This document shows positions 24,116 to 36,564 of a DNA stretch of 64,000 nucleotides, in pieces (the stretch's first letter is position 1; every line of letters starts with the position of its first letter). The notes under the pieces are model-generated. The model was not told the origin of the DNA, did not search any database, and was given only the letters and a program-made list of their open reading frames with translations. The DNA is from Lycorma delicatula (lineage: Eukaryota > Arthropoda > Insecta > Hemiptera > Fulgoridae). The DNA lies in assembly GCF_047948215.1 (NCBI RefSeq), contig NC_134456.1:14223730-14287729 (forward strand), read 5' to 3'. Both the position numbers and the translations under genes were made by a program.

Positions 24116-24859
24116 GTATTATGTATTTTCTCACATTAAGTGTGCTTTTGATTCTATGGAGTATTTAATAGCGTGTCATCTCTAAATGTAACTAGTTAGC
24201 TATTAACCTGTGCAGATATTTTACTGATTGAGTTCTTCAGGGTAGTTGTCAGGGTGAACATGGATGAGTGTTAGGTAGTATAACAAGTGTAAAGTTGTAT
24301 TTCTGCTGTGTCGGTTGATTTTGGTTATGTATTCTTGTGCAGTATTATTGTTTTTGATGAGTCTTGTAATAAGTTGATGGTTTCTTGGGCAGAAATATAT
24401 CTATTTTAATGAAGAAATTGGTTTTATCAAGCAATCCAAGCATTGGAATTATACAGACTGGTATATCCTTCATTTTGTTGATAAGTTGATTTATGTTCTG
24501 TATGTAAACTGTTTTATGTTCTTTGTGTTGCTGCATTATGTTCGATACGTATGACTGTTTCTAATGGTTTGTCAACATGTCTAGCTAGTTTGTGCATAAG
24601 GACTGTGTATAAATGAAGATACGTCTACTGTGTGTGTCTTTTTTGTGGATTTTGAGTTGCGCTTTTAATGTTGGAAATAGGAAGTATATTTATTTGAGAA
24701 ATTATTTGTTTTTGTTTTTAATTATACTTTATATTTCATGTGGGTTTGGCAATATTAATGCGTTCTCAAATTTTGTTATGTAAATCATTGTGGTAGGATT
24801 ATTGTGCAATTCTATTGTATGCTAACATGTATCAAACAATAATTATACAATAAATTTTT

Positions 24860-25265
24860 AGGAAAAGATTATTCATGGGTTATTTTCAAAACTATCAAGA
24901 AAATACATAAAATCATTTGATAAACTAACAAAACATACTCTGATAAACAAAGTAATCTAGAAACAAGCAAATTAAATTGATTGCATTACACAGAACTTTG
25001 GAAAACTGGATGTGCTTGGGGTCCATCTGATATGTGAATCTGAACCTACATATGCAAAAAGTAAATACAAGCAGTACTCACATCAGAATCAATTTTTGAA
25101 AAACTTCATAGAAACTGCACACACATTTAAAGATGTTAACCACAATATACTAATTTTACACTCAGCTTGTAAAAACCAAGATCTTGATCACTTAAGGATA
25201 TGAAATCTACAAACACATTAAATTTAACAAAAACAGCTTAGTAAACACAGCACTAAGAACTCGCT
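24860..25265 (+). pseudogene. Penelope-like element relic (GIY-YIG region)
   Basis: The frame at 25012-25203 reads KSKYKQYSHQNQFLKNFIET, AHTFKDVNHNILILHSACKN and QDLDHLR. After a frameshift near 25198 it continues YEIYKHIKFNKNSLVNTALR. The arrangement H-x-F-x-D-x-N-x-N-I-L-H...LExxEIYKHxKxxxxxLxNxQ is the C-terminal GIY-YIG endonuclease portion of Penelope-like elements. The GIY-YIG core upstream is not clearly readable and no reverse transcriptase was seen. Only a fragment remains in this MFSD11 intron. Confidence 0.5.
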
Positions 25266-25565
25266 AAAGAAGTTTCCTAACCACTTTAGTACAGCGTTAC
25301 CTGTAACAACAATTATTGGTAATGCTGTTAGCTTGTATTAGCAGTGCTACTAATAACTCCACTAAATTAAAAGATTTATAATTACCTGCAAAAAGATATT
25401 GTAGAAGAAAAAATTTAGGTAATTGTAAAATAAGTGGTTAATGATTTCTAATACTTTTAAAGGTTTTTCCCATTTCACCACACTGATAAACAACATTCTA
25501 AATTTAAAAATTTCTAAGTCTTACTTTTTAGAAAAAGATCAATTCTGTATTAGTAATGGTATTAC

Positions 25566-25735
25566 GTGTAAATTGAAGAAGCAACTGTTAAAGCTGTTCG
25601 TTGACCAAGTACATTAACGAAAGATGGTCCTAGCCATAAACTTATTCCAAATGCTATGTAAAGGAATGCAAGTAAATCATAACCATCTACTTGGAATTCC
25701 TTATTATCATCGTGTATACTGGATATAATTGTTTT
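25566..25735 (-). CDS. MFSD11: MFSD11 coding exon 2
   Basis: A 170 bp exon starting after TTTCAG in phase 0 and ending in phase 2 at GTAATA. It encodes KTIISSIHDDNKEFQVD, then GYDLLAFLYIAFGISLWLGP, then SFVNVLGQRTALTVASSIYT. This is helix 2 and the start of helix 3 of MFSD11 (human GYTSMAIIYGVFSASNLITP). The phase 0 entry fits both upstream candidate first exons, which each end in phase 0. The intron on its 3' side is 9.1 kb and holds several transposon relics. Confidence 0.9.
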
Positions 25736-26205
25736 CTGAAATAATCAGACAAAATGTAATTTTAAAACAAGTAAATATTCATATAGAAAAAAGAAATTAC
25801 TTGAAATAATAATAATGCTAATTTGTGATGATGATAATTAATAAATAAAACTGGCACAGAATAAAACACATATTTTAAAAGAACAAATAGTAAATATTTG
25901 TTTACATATGAATTTTTAAGTTTGCATTCAACAATTATGCAGAAAATTCAGGTTTATCTAATTAGTATTATTTAAAAACTAATCAAAATATTAAAATTAT
26001 TTCTGTTTACAAAAACTGTTTAATTTATTTTAAAATTTATTGGTCTGCTATTGTTTTAAACGATTATGTAATTTATTACAATTTGAAAAAATTATTTTTC
26101 ATAAACCATACGCTATGTAATGCAAAAATAGTTCATTATTCAATTTGGTATAAGTTGGTTAATTGGGCATTAACCTGCAGTTTTGAAAGTGTAATAAGCG
26201 TATGC

Positions 26206-26670
26206 CAGGGTCAGCCCTAGCGTTTAGCCGCCGTAGGCAAACCCACAAAACGCCGCCCTCCCAAGCTCCAAAAAACTCTAAAATTAAAAAAAAAAACAGA
26301 ATTATAAAAGAACCATGTTAATCAGATAAATGACATATGACTGAATTAAGACAATATTAAAACAAATATACTATTACAGATTTACGGAAAATTGTTTTAT
26401 TGAAAAACAAAATTTATATTTTTAACTGGCTAAGGACAACGAATTTACAAACTAAAACTAGTAGTATCTGCTATTTTCAGAAATAATATAAATATGCATT
26501 TAAAACAATAAACAAAACTAGTACAATATTAATATTATTCTACTAATAAATAGTAAATAATTTTTTTTCTAGATTCAAGTAATCGAAATATACTTTTGTG
26601 GGGTGTGTTTATTTTTTTGCGCTCTAGTGCAGGCGGTTTTGCCGCCGTGGGCAGTGGCCTACCGGCCCTG
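26206..26670. mobile_element. Short hAT-like non-autonomous element
   Basis: The 465 bp element begins CAGGGTCAGCCCTAGCG and ends with the inverted counterpart CCTACCGGCCCTG. Further inside, both ends carry GCCGCC-rich blocks. CAGGG ends and GC-rich subterminal repeats around an AT-rich core suit hAT-type MITEs. No convincing 8 bp target duplication is seen, so class assignment is tentative. It sits in the MFSD11 intron between exon 2 and first exon A. Confidence 0.5.
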
Positions 26671-28046
26671 CAAACTCTATAAATTTATTAAAAGTTGATT
26701 TCTACGAATCATATTTATTAGAATCAAATAAATATTCGACTAATATTGTATCTTGAAATAACCTTAATAACTTAATTAGTAATTATTACAAGTAACTAAC
26801 TTAAGTAAATTTGTTAAGTTTTCATTTTATAAATGAATATATTTAGAAAATGTTTCCTAAAAAATATTTCCCACCTCTAAAAAATACATATTCTGTTTTT
26901 TTTTTTTTTTACTTTTTGGTTCTAACTCTTTTAATTTTTATTATTAACAGCTGGGAAAATCATGCAATGTCAATGCTTATAGAAAAAGCTTAACAAATTC
27001 GCTTAAGTAAGGTTTTCTCTAAATATAACTTCTCTGAATATAAAACCTCCCTTTAGTAAAGGCTAAAATAAGAAAAAGGAAATTTTCCAAAAACTTTTCT
27101 GTTTTACATCTGGGATCTGAATTTAGAAAAAATGTAGACATTTCTTCATAGCTCTACATATGAAATTTAAACTTTCAAAAGATTTTAAAAAAATATTTAA
27201 ATCAAAGGGAGGCAGAGCAAAAGAACAAAAAACATATATTTCAATTTTATGAGGTGGGGATTGACTTTTTGAAAAAAAAAATTTAATTATTTCTACATGC
27301 ATTGTAGGTGACAAATGTGCTTTAATAATGTTTTTTCTAAAATGCCTATAAAGAAAATTAAATTTTAGGTTTGCCTGTTTCTTTATTATTTTGATTGTTA
27401 TTTCCATTTTCATTTAATTCTGTTGGATTTATTTATGGTTTGTTTTTCTTTGTAATATCCCTCCTTAGTGAATTCTTTTTAAAAATGATATGATAAATGC
27501 CCCAATACAGAAATATTTGAGCCAGATTTGAAGAAAATCGGTTTGTTCAATCCTGAGATACAAGGCCAAAAGCTGCATGACACACATGAATTAGTTGGAA
27601 TCTAAAACATAAAGATTTGTAAACAACCCCATTTTTGACATGATCACCATGCTTTGCTCTTATGCCAGAAAAGTAATAGCCGAATTTGTTGCTTATATTT
27701 TGAATGTACTTGTTACATTGAAAATTTAATGTAAACATTCAATTAAGAGACTACTGATATTTTAATATGACAATGTACTTCAATCTTAAAATTCTATAGA
27801 GTAAAGTGATTTTGGAATTATTTTTCTCTTTTTAAAATGTTGACAAGTAACCATTTTAATAAGTTGTAAGCATTATTTGCTTGGTGTGATATCAGTTTGT
27901 AGGCTAATAGTTTTTACCCCATGTTTGAATGCAGATCTGTTAAGATCAATAAACTGTAAATAAATAAACATAGTATTTGCTGTAATTTTGTTACTGATAG
28001 CTTTTTTAAAAAAAGTAATTTTTATCACATAAAATAAATTAATTAC
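26671..28046. other. AT-rich intronic stretch, nothing recognised
   Basis: Minus-strand frames at 27123-27413 and 27547-27738 show no domain motif. No splice-bounded homologous exon was recognised. Confidence 0.35.
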
Positions 28047-28151
28047 CTCTAAATTTTGAACAGTCACATCAGCCGTAAATAAGAAGAAAAAACATACTGA
28101 CATAAAAATAACATTGGTTGTTCCTGAGTTTAGTCTACATAAGATATTCAT
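28047..28151 (-). CDS. MFSD11: MFSD11 first coding exon, version A
   Basis: The 105 bp exon runs from an ATG to a GTAATT donor in phase 0. It encodes MNILCRLNSGTTNVIFMSVC and then FFFLFTADVTVQNLE, which has the layout of the MFSD11 N-terminus: a short cytoplasmic lead, then helix 1 with FTA near its end. It is the proximal of two versions of the same exon. About 22 of the last 28 residues are identical to version B at 33636-33740. Either version would join exon 2 in frame. Which one is used, and where, cannot be told from sequence. Confidence 0.85.
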
Positions 28152-29028
28152 GATGCACTTTCAATTATGATATAGTGTATGCAGAGCTTTAACTGGTGTA
28201 AAAATATTTTTTTAATCTGTTAGATTCAGAAAATCTTGTTTAAATGTATATTATTGCAAAAAAAATATTATTCCATTGGCAGGCAATTGTTTTAATTATT
28301 AAAATAATAATTCAGTAACCATTTAACTTAAAACTAATAGACTAAAGCCTATTTGTTATTATAATCAAAATGTTCACTGCATTATAATTTTGTCTTGTTT
28401 AGTAATTTACCTAAGTGTTTTTATTAACTGCACTTAAAATATATTTATTACTTGTCCTGGCTCAGCACGGACACTGATTCTGAGAAGCTTTTTTGAGAGA
28501 CTAGAAAGTAATCATTATGCTATCAAGGTCAACAATAACATACTTGAAATGGCCTCATTTTTCTCTACAGTTTACTAATGATGACCTAAAATCCTGAATT
28601 AATATTTTAATGTTTAATAAGGTTATTATTTTATTTATAATAATTTAAAAAATTGAACAACATATTCTGATATAATGTTTGATTCAAAAACAATTTAAAA
28701 CCAACTTAAAATACTGTGATAGAAAACAAAAAAATAATACTTTTATTCTTATAATATGAATTTTGAAGTCAGTGCCAAATTACAAAGAAATACTGCAATG
28801 ACTTGCTAAACATCATTTGCTATGAATGACAAGTATAAAAAGTCAAGTTTTAAAAAATTAAATAATAATTTTTACTTTTTTAGGATGGTTTTAAAATTGT
28901 TTATTAAAGTATGGATAAGTTTAATAAGACTTAATATATATAGAAATATATTAAAAATCAGAATATCAGACTACATATCAGTGGTAGTGTGCAGTTAAAA
29001 TAAAAACAGAACCGATTTTTCTAAGTCA
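28152..29028. other. AT-rich stretch upstream of first exon A, nothing recognised
   Basis: This would hold the promoter and 5' UTR of the proximal MFSD11 first exon if that exon has its own start. I see no clear TATA or initiator element that stands out from the AT-rich background. Confidence 0.3.
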
Positions 29029-29035
29029 ACACACA

Positions 29036-29123
<88 letters not shown>

Positions 29124-29133
29124 CACACACACA
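29029..29133. repeat. (AC)n(AG)n microsatellite
   Basis: About 29 AC units pass directly into about 17 AG units, with one C-rich interruption near 29038-29040. It is intronic, between the two MFSD11 first exons. Confidence 0.95.
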
Positions 29134-29635
29134 TATTATTTAGAAAAATTATTTTATATAAAATGTTAAAAAAAATTGTTTAACCATCAAAACATTGCTC
29201 CTATGTGACTAAAAATAAAATTATGAGCATGGAGCACTCATCGTTGCAAATAATGATAAGGGCTTTTTTAACAAATTTTGTTAAAACTCACTCTCTTCTT
29301 CTTATTAATTTATAAATACATAAACTGTTTTGTTCTTACTCTTTTGTAAAAGTAAATAAATTTGTATATTCAGCTAGCCTATCTTATCAGCTGATGTTTT
29401 ATATTAGTAAGTCATTATTATAAATGGATTGTTCAGTCTAAATTTAGATCTCATTCTGTCATGTACACTTTCATTAACAATGTAATCTTCTTTTAATATA
29501 ACTCAAACTAAAACGTTAAACATGTAATGATCATTATAACTTATTAAAATTAATATTTAATCATTAATTGGACAATGCCTTTTATTTATTACAAAACATG
29601 AATCAGCAAAGTTAATATATAAAGTAATTACACCT

Positions 29636-29923
29636 TACTTTTTCCTGTTTAGCCTCCAGTAATTACCTTTCAGATAATATTTCAGAGGATGAATGAGGAT
29701 GATATATATGAGTGTAAATGAAGTGTAGTCCTGTACAGTTTCAGTTCGACCATTCCTGAGATGTGTGGTTAATTGAAACCCAACCACCAAAGAACACTGG
29801 TATCCACAATCTAGTATTCAAATTTGTGTAAAAATATCTGACTTTACTAGGACTTGAATGCTGGAACTCTCGACTTCCAAATCAGTTGATTAGGGAAGAC
29901 ACCACTAGACCAACTCGGTAGGT
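29636..29923 (-). mobile_element. tRNA-derived SINE, family A, full copy
   Basis: Read on the minus strand, this matches the copy at 38996-39294 throughout: a tRNA-like head (TGGTCTAGTGGTGTC), GTTGGGTTTCAATTAACCAC, CTCAGGAATGGTCGAACTG, and the tail GGAGGCTAAACAGGAAAAAG. Both flanks carry the identical 16 bp TAAAGTAATTACACCT (29620-29635 and 29924-29939), a target-site duplication that fixes both ends. It is in the intron between the two MFSD11 first exons. Confidence 0.92.
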
Positions 29924-30339
29924 TAAAGTAATTACACCTAACTGAGGTATTACACCAAAAAAGTTAGTTATTCAAACAAATTTATTGACCACTAAGGTCA
30001 CACTTTTATTTTTACACAATTAAGAACAAAAATAAAGAAAAAAACTTGTGTAGACTGACTATTCATAATTTTATTATGTTTCTGCATTCAAACTTACAGC
30101 ATCATAACGAATCACAGTTCTAACTTGCCCTGCTCAAATTTTTTTTACCTAATTGAGTGTAACTCAAGAACCATTCAACCAATCATCACAAAATTTTAAC
30201 AAGCACAACTTCAGACAGACTATATATAGCATATCTAAATTTCAGTGAAGTTGATGTAGTAGTTTTGGAAATTTTCAAGCCACAAGATTTTATACATAGG
30301 CCTATAAATAAATATATAATGAAAGCATAGAGTTCTGGA

Positions 30340-31910
30340 AATTGGACCACAAATAAATAACGCCTAAAATTCACAAAATAATATTGGAAGTCTGGAGAAC
30401 AGAGAAAATCCTGAAAGAATGGAAGAATGTCTTCATACACCCACTCCATAAGAAAGGAGATAGGACAGATCCGAACAATTACAGAGGGATCTTACTTCTC
30501 CCAGTCACCTACAAGGTCCTCTCTAGAGACGTGCTGAACCAACTTGAACCTCAAGTGGACCCGCAGATTGGTGAGTATCGGACAGGATTCAGAAAAGTAA
30601 GGCCCTGTATCGAACAAATCTGGAACCTCAAGACACATCAGACGATCTTGGAACACCACAGCCACATTTGTCGACTTTAAAAAAGCCTTCTACTCTGTCG
30701 ACAGACAAACCTTGTTTAATAATCTACAAGAACTTGGAGTTGAAGAAAGACCAGAGCCATCATCCATGAAACATTATCAGGAACTACCTTAAAAAAAGGT
30801 GATATTCATAGAAGAAATCTCAAACCCATTTGAAGTTCACACAAGAGTCCAACAAGGGAATGGCTTATCACCATTTTCATTCATTATTGTCTTGAAGAAG
30901 GTAATAAGAGAATGGGAGAAGCAAGTCAAAGGCATCCAAATTGGAAAACAGAAAGGAAATAGAATTACTGTGAAATGCTTGGCCTCTGCAGATGACCTGG
31001 CTTGGCTATATTAACAAACAACAAAGATGAAATCATTTTCACATTGGAGAAGCTGCATAAAAAATAGCCTATAAAACTGGACTCCAAATTTCTTATGAAA
31101 AGACACAATATATGGACACTAAATTAACTGGAAAATTCCTGCTGCAAACACAGTATGGCAAAATCTCAAAAGCATCCCATCTCAAGTACTTGGAGAAACC
31201 ATCCAACCCATGGGACTGAATACAATATCCAACACAAAAGAATACTCAAACTACATAAAGCATACAGGCTTACATGGAATCATTATAACAAAAGAGCAGT
31301 GTCTCGCAATGTGAAACAACGACATTACAACACAGTTGTCTAGTCAGAGTCCTTGTATGCAACAGAAACCACAGTAATCAGAGGAATGACCAAAATTCAT
31401 GAAATCAAGAAGCAAGAACGGAAAATCCTCTGGAAACTCCACCGTGTGGTCCTCAGAGATGGAACCTGGATCAAGTGACCTCACAAAGGTATTATATGAA
31501 AACACAGACTCAATCACTATCATGTTTAGGAAAACACATTTACAATTCTATGGGCACTTATATAGGATGGGTGAAGATAGACTCGCTAAGAAAATTTTCA
31601 AAATAATCAAGGCAAGTAAGTTAAAGTCCATTTGGATGAAAGAAACATAAGATGACATGGAATGACTGAACATCTCAGAAAAAGAAATCATGGACAGAAG
31701 GAAGTTTAGGGATGAAATTAGAAATAAGAAAATTGAACAAGAGCAAAAAAGAGAAACGATAGGAAGAAATGGAGGAGAGGAAGAAGAAACATAGTGAATG
31801 GATGAAAAGGTTTTGGGAAGAAAAGAAAGGAGAAGAAGGATGTAAAGCCAAGATTAGTTCAATTTCACATGCTCTTCTGAAGGGGAATAATTGGAAATAA
31901 TAATAATAAG
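30340..31910 (+). pseudogene. Non-LTR retrotransposon reverse transcriptase, frameshifted
   Basis: The frames in order give these landmarks: WRTEKILKEWKNVFIHPLHK, KGDRTDPNNYRGILLLPVTY and GEYRTGFRKVRPCIEQIWNL (fingers); ATFVDFKKAF across a frame break near 30665-30690 (motif A); RVQQGNGLSPFSF (motif B); CLASADDLAWLY (motif C). The thumb and C-terminal region carry LQFYGHLYRMGEDRLAKKIF. The copy ends in a charged tail and an AAT-repeat near 31893-31911. In motif C the usual F before ADD is S. At least five frame breaks are visible. The clade is uncertain, perhaps RTE- or R4-like. Confidence 0.7.
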
Positions 31911-33635
31911 GAAACCATAATTTAAATGAATGTTACTTTTGTACTTCTCATACCTCAAAAGGTAAAGAAAATTCGTTTTCACTTCCTACTTCTACCAAGC
32001 GACTGAAAGAGTAATACTGCATTTCTTAAAAGTCACAAATTAAGACAGATTTATGTTTTTATATGCTGTTTGACCTGAAACATTTTTTTAATGGGTTCTT
32101 GAATAATACTTCAAGTTGCTTCTGAGAAAATTATTGTAAAGCTTCAAAAATTGTAGTTGGTACACTCTTTTAGATTTGGTATAAATTTTCTTTGATAAAA
32201 TTTCCACAAAAACACTTTATGAAAACATATGGTATGACAACATACATCTGTAAGGAAAATTATTTTGAGAAAATGTATTTTTTTAAGTAAAGTTAACTAA
32301 AGTAAACAAAAGTTAAGAAATCTAACTTCAATTTAAAACAAAACAGATCAAAATGTGGTTGGAAATGTTATTATTTTAAGCAAACTAGAAAACACTTTGA
32401 TATCATAAATAAGTAGGAGTTAAATTTAACTAGTTTAAACACATAAAAAGTTCATATACTGTTCACAATGTTTGCTACCACTATTAACACAATTTGTTCA
32501 ATCTAAAATTTATTGGTTATTTTTCTGTATTGTATCAGCATTGTATAACTTCAGCAGCAGTGTAAATTCTTATCAGTAACTTTTACGTTGTTCTAACTTT
32601 TTGTTTGTATACTAAAATTCTCTCATAACTCAGTCATCTGTTTTAAGCATAGACAGTTATGAAAGAGTTTTGACCTGGTTCTGATATTCAAATCTAAATT
32701 ATGCAAATATAGTAAAAAATTTAATTTTATAATGTAAATGTAAATTATATGAAAGAAAGCATTCTGTAAATAATAACTAATATATAAACTCCGAAAGCAC
32801 TTTATAAGCCGGCTAAGGATCTAGTGAAGCTTTGTTCCTACAGGCAGCTGCATCCCTTGTCATTGTAGGCTGACTGTAAGCTATTACATCCCTGGATTTG
32901 CAGATCAGGATGTAATGCGTATTTAGAACCTAACTCTAGAATGCGGCTAGGAGCTAGTATTGAGAAGCCAGTAGTAGTAAAATATAACTTTTCTGATCAG
33001 GCCTCAAACTGTCTTCTTCTACATATAAGTTAAGCAAATACTGACTGTATGCACCACCTTGACGCAGTTACACGAGTGAATAGTTAAATGAAACTATGGG
33101 TAAACCCATTTCTGTTTCTGATGGTAAAATATATCTTCCTCATAATTTACAAAATAAATTATTATATAATTATATTAATATAATTACAAGTTATTTGTAT
33201 CTTAATTTTTGCTTTATAAATATCTTTTCGTAAATTGGTAAAATTCTTTTACATTTTTATCTGTTTATAAAAAATAAACTACTTTTATGATAATAATCAT
33301 CTTGAAGTGGTGTGTTTATTTTAATATAATGGTACATCATAACCTTATTTTAAGTGCTGTAATTTTTACCTGCTGAAAGTATAGTACCTTTCATTTTGAT
33401 CCAATTTCCCCCTCCCCAGAAATTACTGAAACTATTTTTAAAAATTGGTAATTTTTTAATGTCAGAATTAAAAACACATTGGTTACAAAAAGCCAGGAAC
33501 AGTAACATATATTTAAGTTATTTAACATGTAATAAATTACATTACTGTTGTAAGTTTCTTTTTAAAAAAATTGCTAACGATTTAAAAACATAGAAATCTA
33601 ATTTTTTTAAATATGTAGTCTAAAATTTACATTAC
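31911..33635. other. Intronic stretch, nothing coding recognised
   Basis: Mostly AT-rich. A block at about 32780-33120 is more GC-rich and may be an old repeat, but I cannot assign it. Confidence 0.35.
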
Positions 33636-33740
33636 CTCCATGTTTTGAACTGTCATATCTGATGTAAACAAAACAAAAAAACAGAATGACATGAAAATAA
33701 CATTGAATGTACCAGAATTTTTTTTCCATGAGTGACACAT
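33636..33740 (-). CDS. MFSD11: MFSD11 first coding exon, version B
   Basis: The 105 bp exon runs from an ATG with A at -3 (GCAAAATG) to a GTAATG donor in phase 0. It encodes MCHSWKKNSGTFNVIFMSFC and then FFVLFTSDMTVQNME. Length, phase and most of helix 1 match version A, while the first eight residues differ completely. The equal length and donor phase suggest a tandem exon duplication used as alternative, probably mutually exclusive, first coding exons. The alternative is that one copy is a dead exon, but both are open and have good donors. Confidence 0.85.
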
Positions 33741-35291
33741 TTTGCTGCTTAAAACTCAAGTTTAGTTTTATTTTTTCACTGCTTGAGTAGAACTGATATT
33801 CTATACTGTAACTTTGTTGTGGCTGTTGTAAAAACTCTATTTTATGTTGAAGTGAATAAAATGATGTACTGCTATACCAGGAAAAAACAAGTCCTACACA
33901 TTTACTGTTTGTAGTTTTTTATAATTGTTTTATTTATTCTGTAAGTATAGCAGTAAATTATCCAGTTTAATTTAAAGTACTATTATTATCTTAATCGTCA
34001 TTGATAATTTCAGTGTTAATTAGTGAAGTCTAACAACAGTGGTTAATATCTCAGTTGTTAATCTCAGCTTATTGTAAGAAAAAAAAAACAACTTAAATCA
34101 AACAAAATACTATAATAATGAATTAATTTTTTTCAGTTATAATTAGGTATTGTCACAGAAGCCATGATTAGTGTAACGTAAAAAAATTATAAAGTATAAT
34201 TACAAAATTTTAATTTGAATGTTATTTTTTTAACCATAAAAAACAAAGTAATAACGTGTAGCACTGTCTTGAAAGAAGATAGGTAAATTGCTTAATAACC
34301 TTAACAAAATGATAACTTCAGATAATATTAAAAAAGTATGTAATTAATAATTTTTTAAAAAAGTAATTTAAAAAATATGAAGAAATATAACAAAATACAT
34401 TTAAAATATAACATACATATAATATAACATTTTAATACATTTAAAATATTAAATAACGCTTTCAAATTAAAGAAACTTTTTCTTTCAAAGATCGTTTAAA
34501 GTTAATTTTCAGCTCCCCTTTAATAAAGTCCCCATTTACAATCCAAGACCATTTGCAAAGATAACTTCACCGATCTGCAATGTTATTAATGATATTAATA
34601 CCGATTAGAAATGAGGTGTATCATGTAGTACAGTCCCACAATCTTTTGCCAAAGTTTAATTCCAGTTCAGTTAGAATAAAAGGACAGCACTTTTAAAATA
34701 CCTTGAACACTGAATCAGCATACCATGTGTGAAGTGGATGAAGTGTATTATGTTTCATATCTACCTAAATATGCATATTAAAAATTTATTAAAGGTAGAA
34801 ATTTTCTAAAAAATGAAGGATTGATTATTCCATTATAGAGAATCCGGGATTGTCCAGGTGAAAAAAAAAAAAAAGATTAATTGAGGGGGAAAAATTAATA
34901 CAATCTGTCTTTAATAAATTAATCAATTTAATAATAAAATTTTGAAGAATTATTATTAATTAATTTTTGACCAAAGAAAACAAAGGTTGATTTAACCTAA
35001 TACTTTAAATATACTAATAATGTGTAAAAAAATACAGAAATAAATTTTATTAAAAGAAAATCTACAGAAAAGTCCCTTCAATTATCACCTATAAAAAACA
35101 AATTATTAAAATAAATTTTTATAAATAGATAAAAAAATTCGGGACATTTTTATCTATTTATTAATGGAAGAAAAGTATTCTTTATTACAACCATTTTTTA
35201 TTCAAAATCAAATAATTATAACTATCATTATTTCTGTACATTATACAGTATAATATATACATACACACATGAACCACATACTGCTTATAAG

Positions 35292-35328
<37 letters not shown>

Positions 35329-35819
35329 ATTTATTCTTATACAGCATATGGTACATATATCCTGCATTAATTAATTTATTATTTGATCATTTAACTGTAA
35401 TTTAAATCTATTAATTAAGTGTAATTATTATTGTTAAGTGTAATTATTATCACTATCCACGTGTCTGAAAAATTTCGACACACATTTTGAAAAGCAAGAT
35501 AAGAAAGAATATCGATATAAATGTAATGTTGGGAAGGTATATAAATGAAAAAAAATCAAATTCCCTTTCTGGTGATAAAAATACCTCTCGCAAGATCAGG
35601 TAACATCCAAGAAAATAAAGGAAAGAAGAGTTTATTGTTGATGTTAGCATTGTTAAATAATTGTAGTTGAATAAGAATTTAAAAAAGTTTTCAAAAAAAT
35701 TAAATGTTTAATTAAATTACTAAGTGTCCCTCTATAGGAATAGTTGGCAAGGGAAAATGTTTTAATATTCTCCAACTGTTTAATGAAATAAAATTTCATT
35801 TAACAGTGATAGCTGAACA
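33741..35819. other. Upstream region of MFSD11 first exon B
   Basis: The promoter or 5' UTR for the distal MFSD11 start should lie here or beyond, but no distinct core element stands out. An 11 bp inverted pair TACTGCTATAC/GTATAGCAGTA lies near 33870-33956. A (TA)n(TG)n microsatellite is at 35291-35330. Confidence 0.3.
35291..35330. repeat. (TA)n(TG)n microsatellite
   Basis: A TA run passes directly into a TG run. The short frame on the minus strand across it is a by-product of this repeat. Confidence 0.9.
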
Positions 35820-35837
35820 CGCAGCTAGCACATAAAC

Positions 35838-36560
35838 ATGTCTACAACAATAGCATCTCGTGTGAAGTGCGTGCGGTAATTCGATTTCTTCAAGCTGAGG
35901 AGTGTAATGCAGCTGAAATTCATCGACGAATAAGTAATGTGTACGGTGAAACTTCAATGAGTGACAGCAAAGTGCGAAAATGGTGCAAGAACTTTAAAGC
36001 AGGACGTGCAGATGTTCATGATGCAGGCGATAAGGAAAGGAAGCGAGTGTCAACCGATCTCGTTGAGCGAGTGAATGAGGCAATTCGAGAAAATCGTCGG
36101 TTCACAATTTCTACGAAGGGCAATTCAGAATAAGTGGAGAGGAATGTTGTCATCAGGCACAATGTTGTCTTTCTCCATGACAATGCTCGGCCACACACTG
36201 CAGCTGTAACAAAGAAGCTCCTGCAGCGTTTTCGTTGGGAAGTGTTTGATCACCCACCATACAGCCCGGACTTGGCTCCATCCGATTTTCACCTCTTTGC
36301 TCACATGAAACGCTGGCTAGGAGGACAACATTTTGGCACAGACATCGATTTGCAGACCGGCGTAGAAACATGGCTGAAAACACAGGCCGTTCCGTTCTAT
36401 GACGATGGTATTGGAAAATGGTGGTACCACGCTACGACAAATGTCTAAATCGGAGTGGGGATTATGTAGAGAAATAGCGTAACTCTGTAAGTACTTGTTA
36501 CAAATAAAAAAATGTTTATTTTCACTGTGGTTTTAATTTTGTGACCGATCGGACCTTGAA
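35838..36560 (+). pseudogene. Mariner transposase with large internal deletion
   Basis: The N-terminal DNA-binding part is well preserved (VIRFLQAEECNAAEIHRRIS, SDSKVRKWCKNFKAGRADVH, RVNEAIRENRRFTI). The sequence then jumps at about 36125 to the C-terminal catalytic part. There FLHDNARPHTA holds the second Asp and YSPDLAPSDFHLFAHMKRWL the third. The segment with the first catalytic Asp (usually DETW) is missing. The 3' end has CGGACCTTGAAAAAAAAATA at about 36550, a mariner-like terminal repeat. The matching 5' repeat was not found, so the 5' end is probably lost. Such copies cannot make active enzyme. Confidence 0.8.
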
Positions 36561-36564
36561 AAAA

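Noticed and set aside
24345..24536. Minus-strand frame as part of a Penelope-like element
   Set aside because: Wrong strand relative to the readable Penelope motif at 25.0-25.2 kb and no motif of its own.
35185..35367. 60-codon minus-strand frame
   Set aside because: Produced by the TA/TG microsatellite at 35291-35330.
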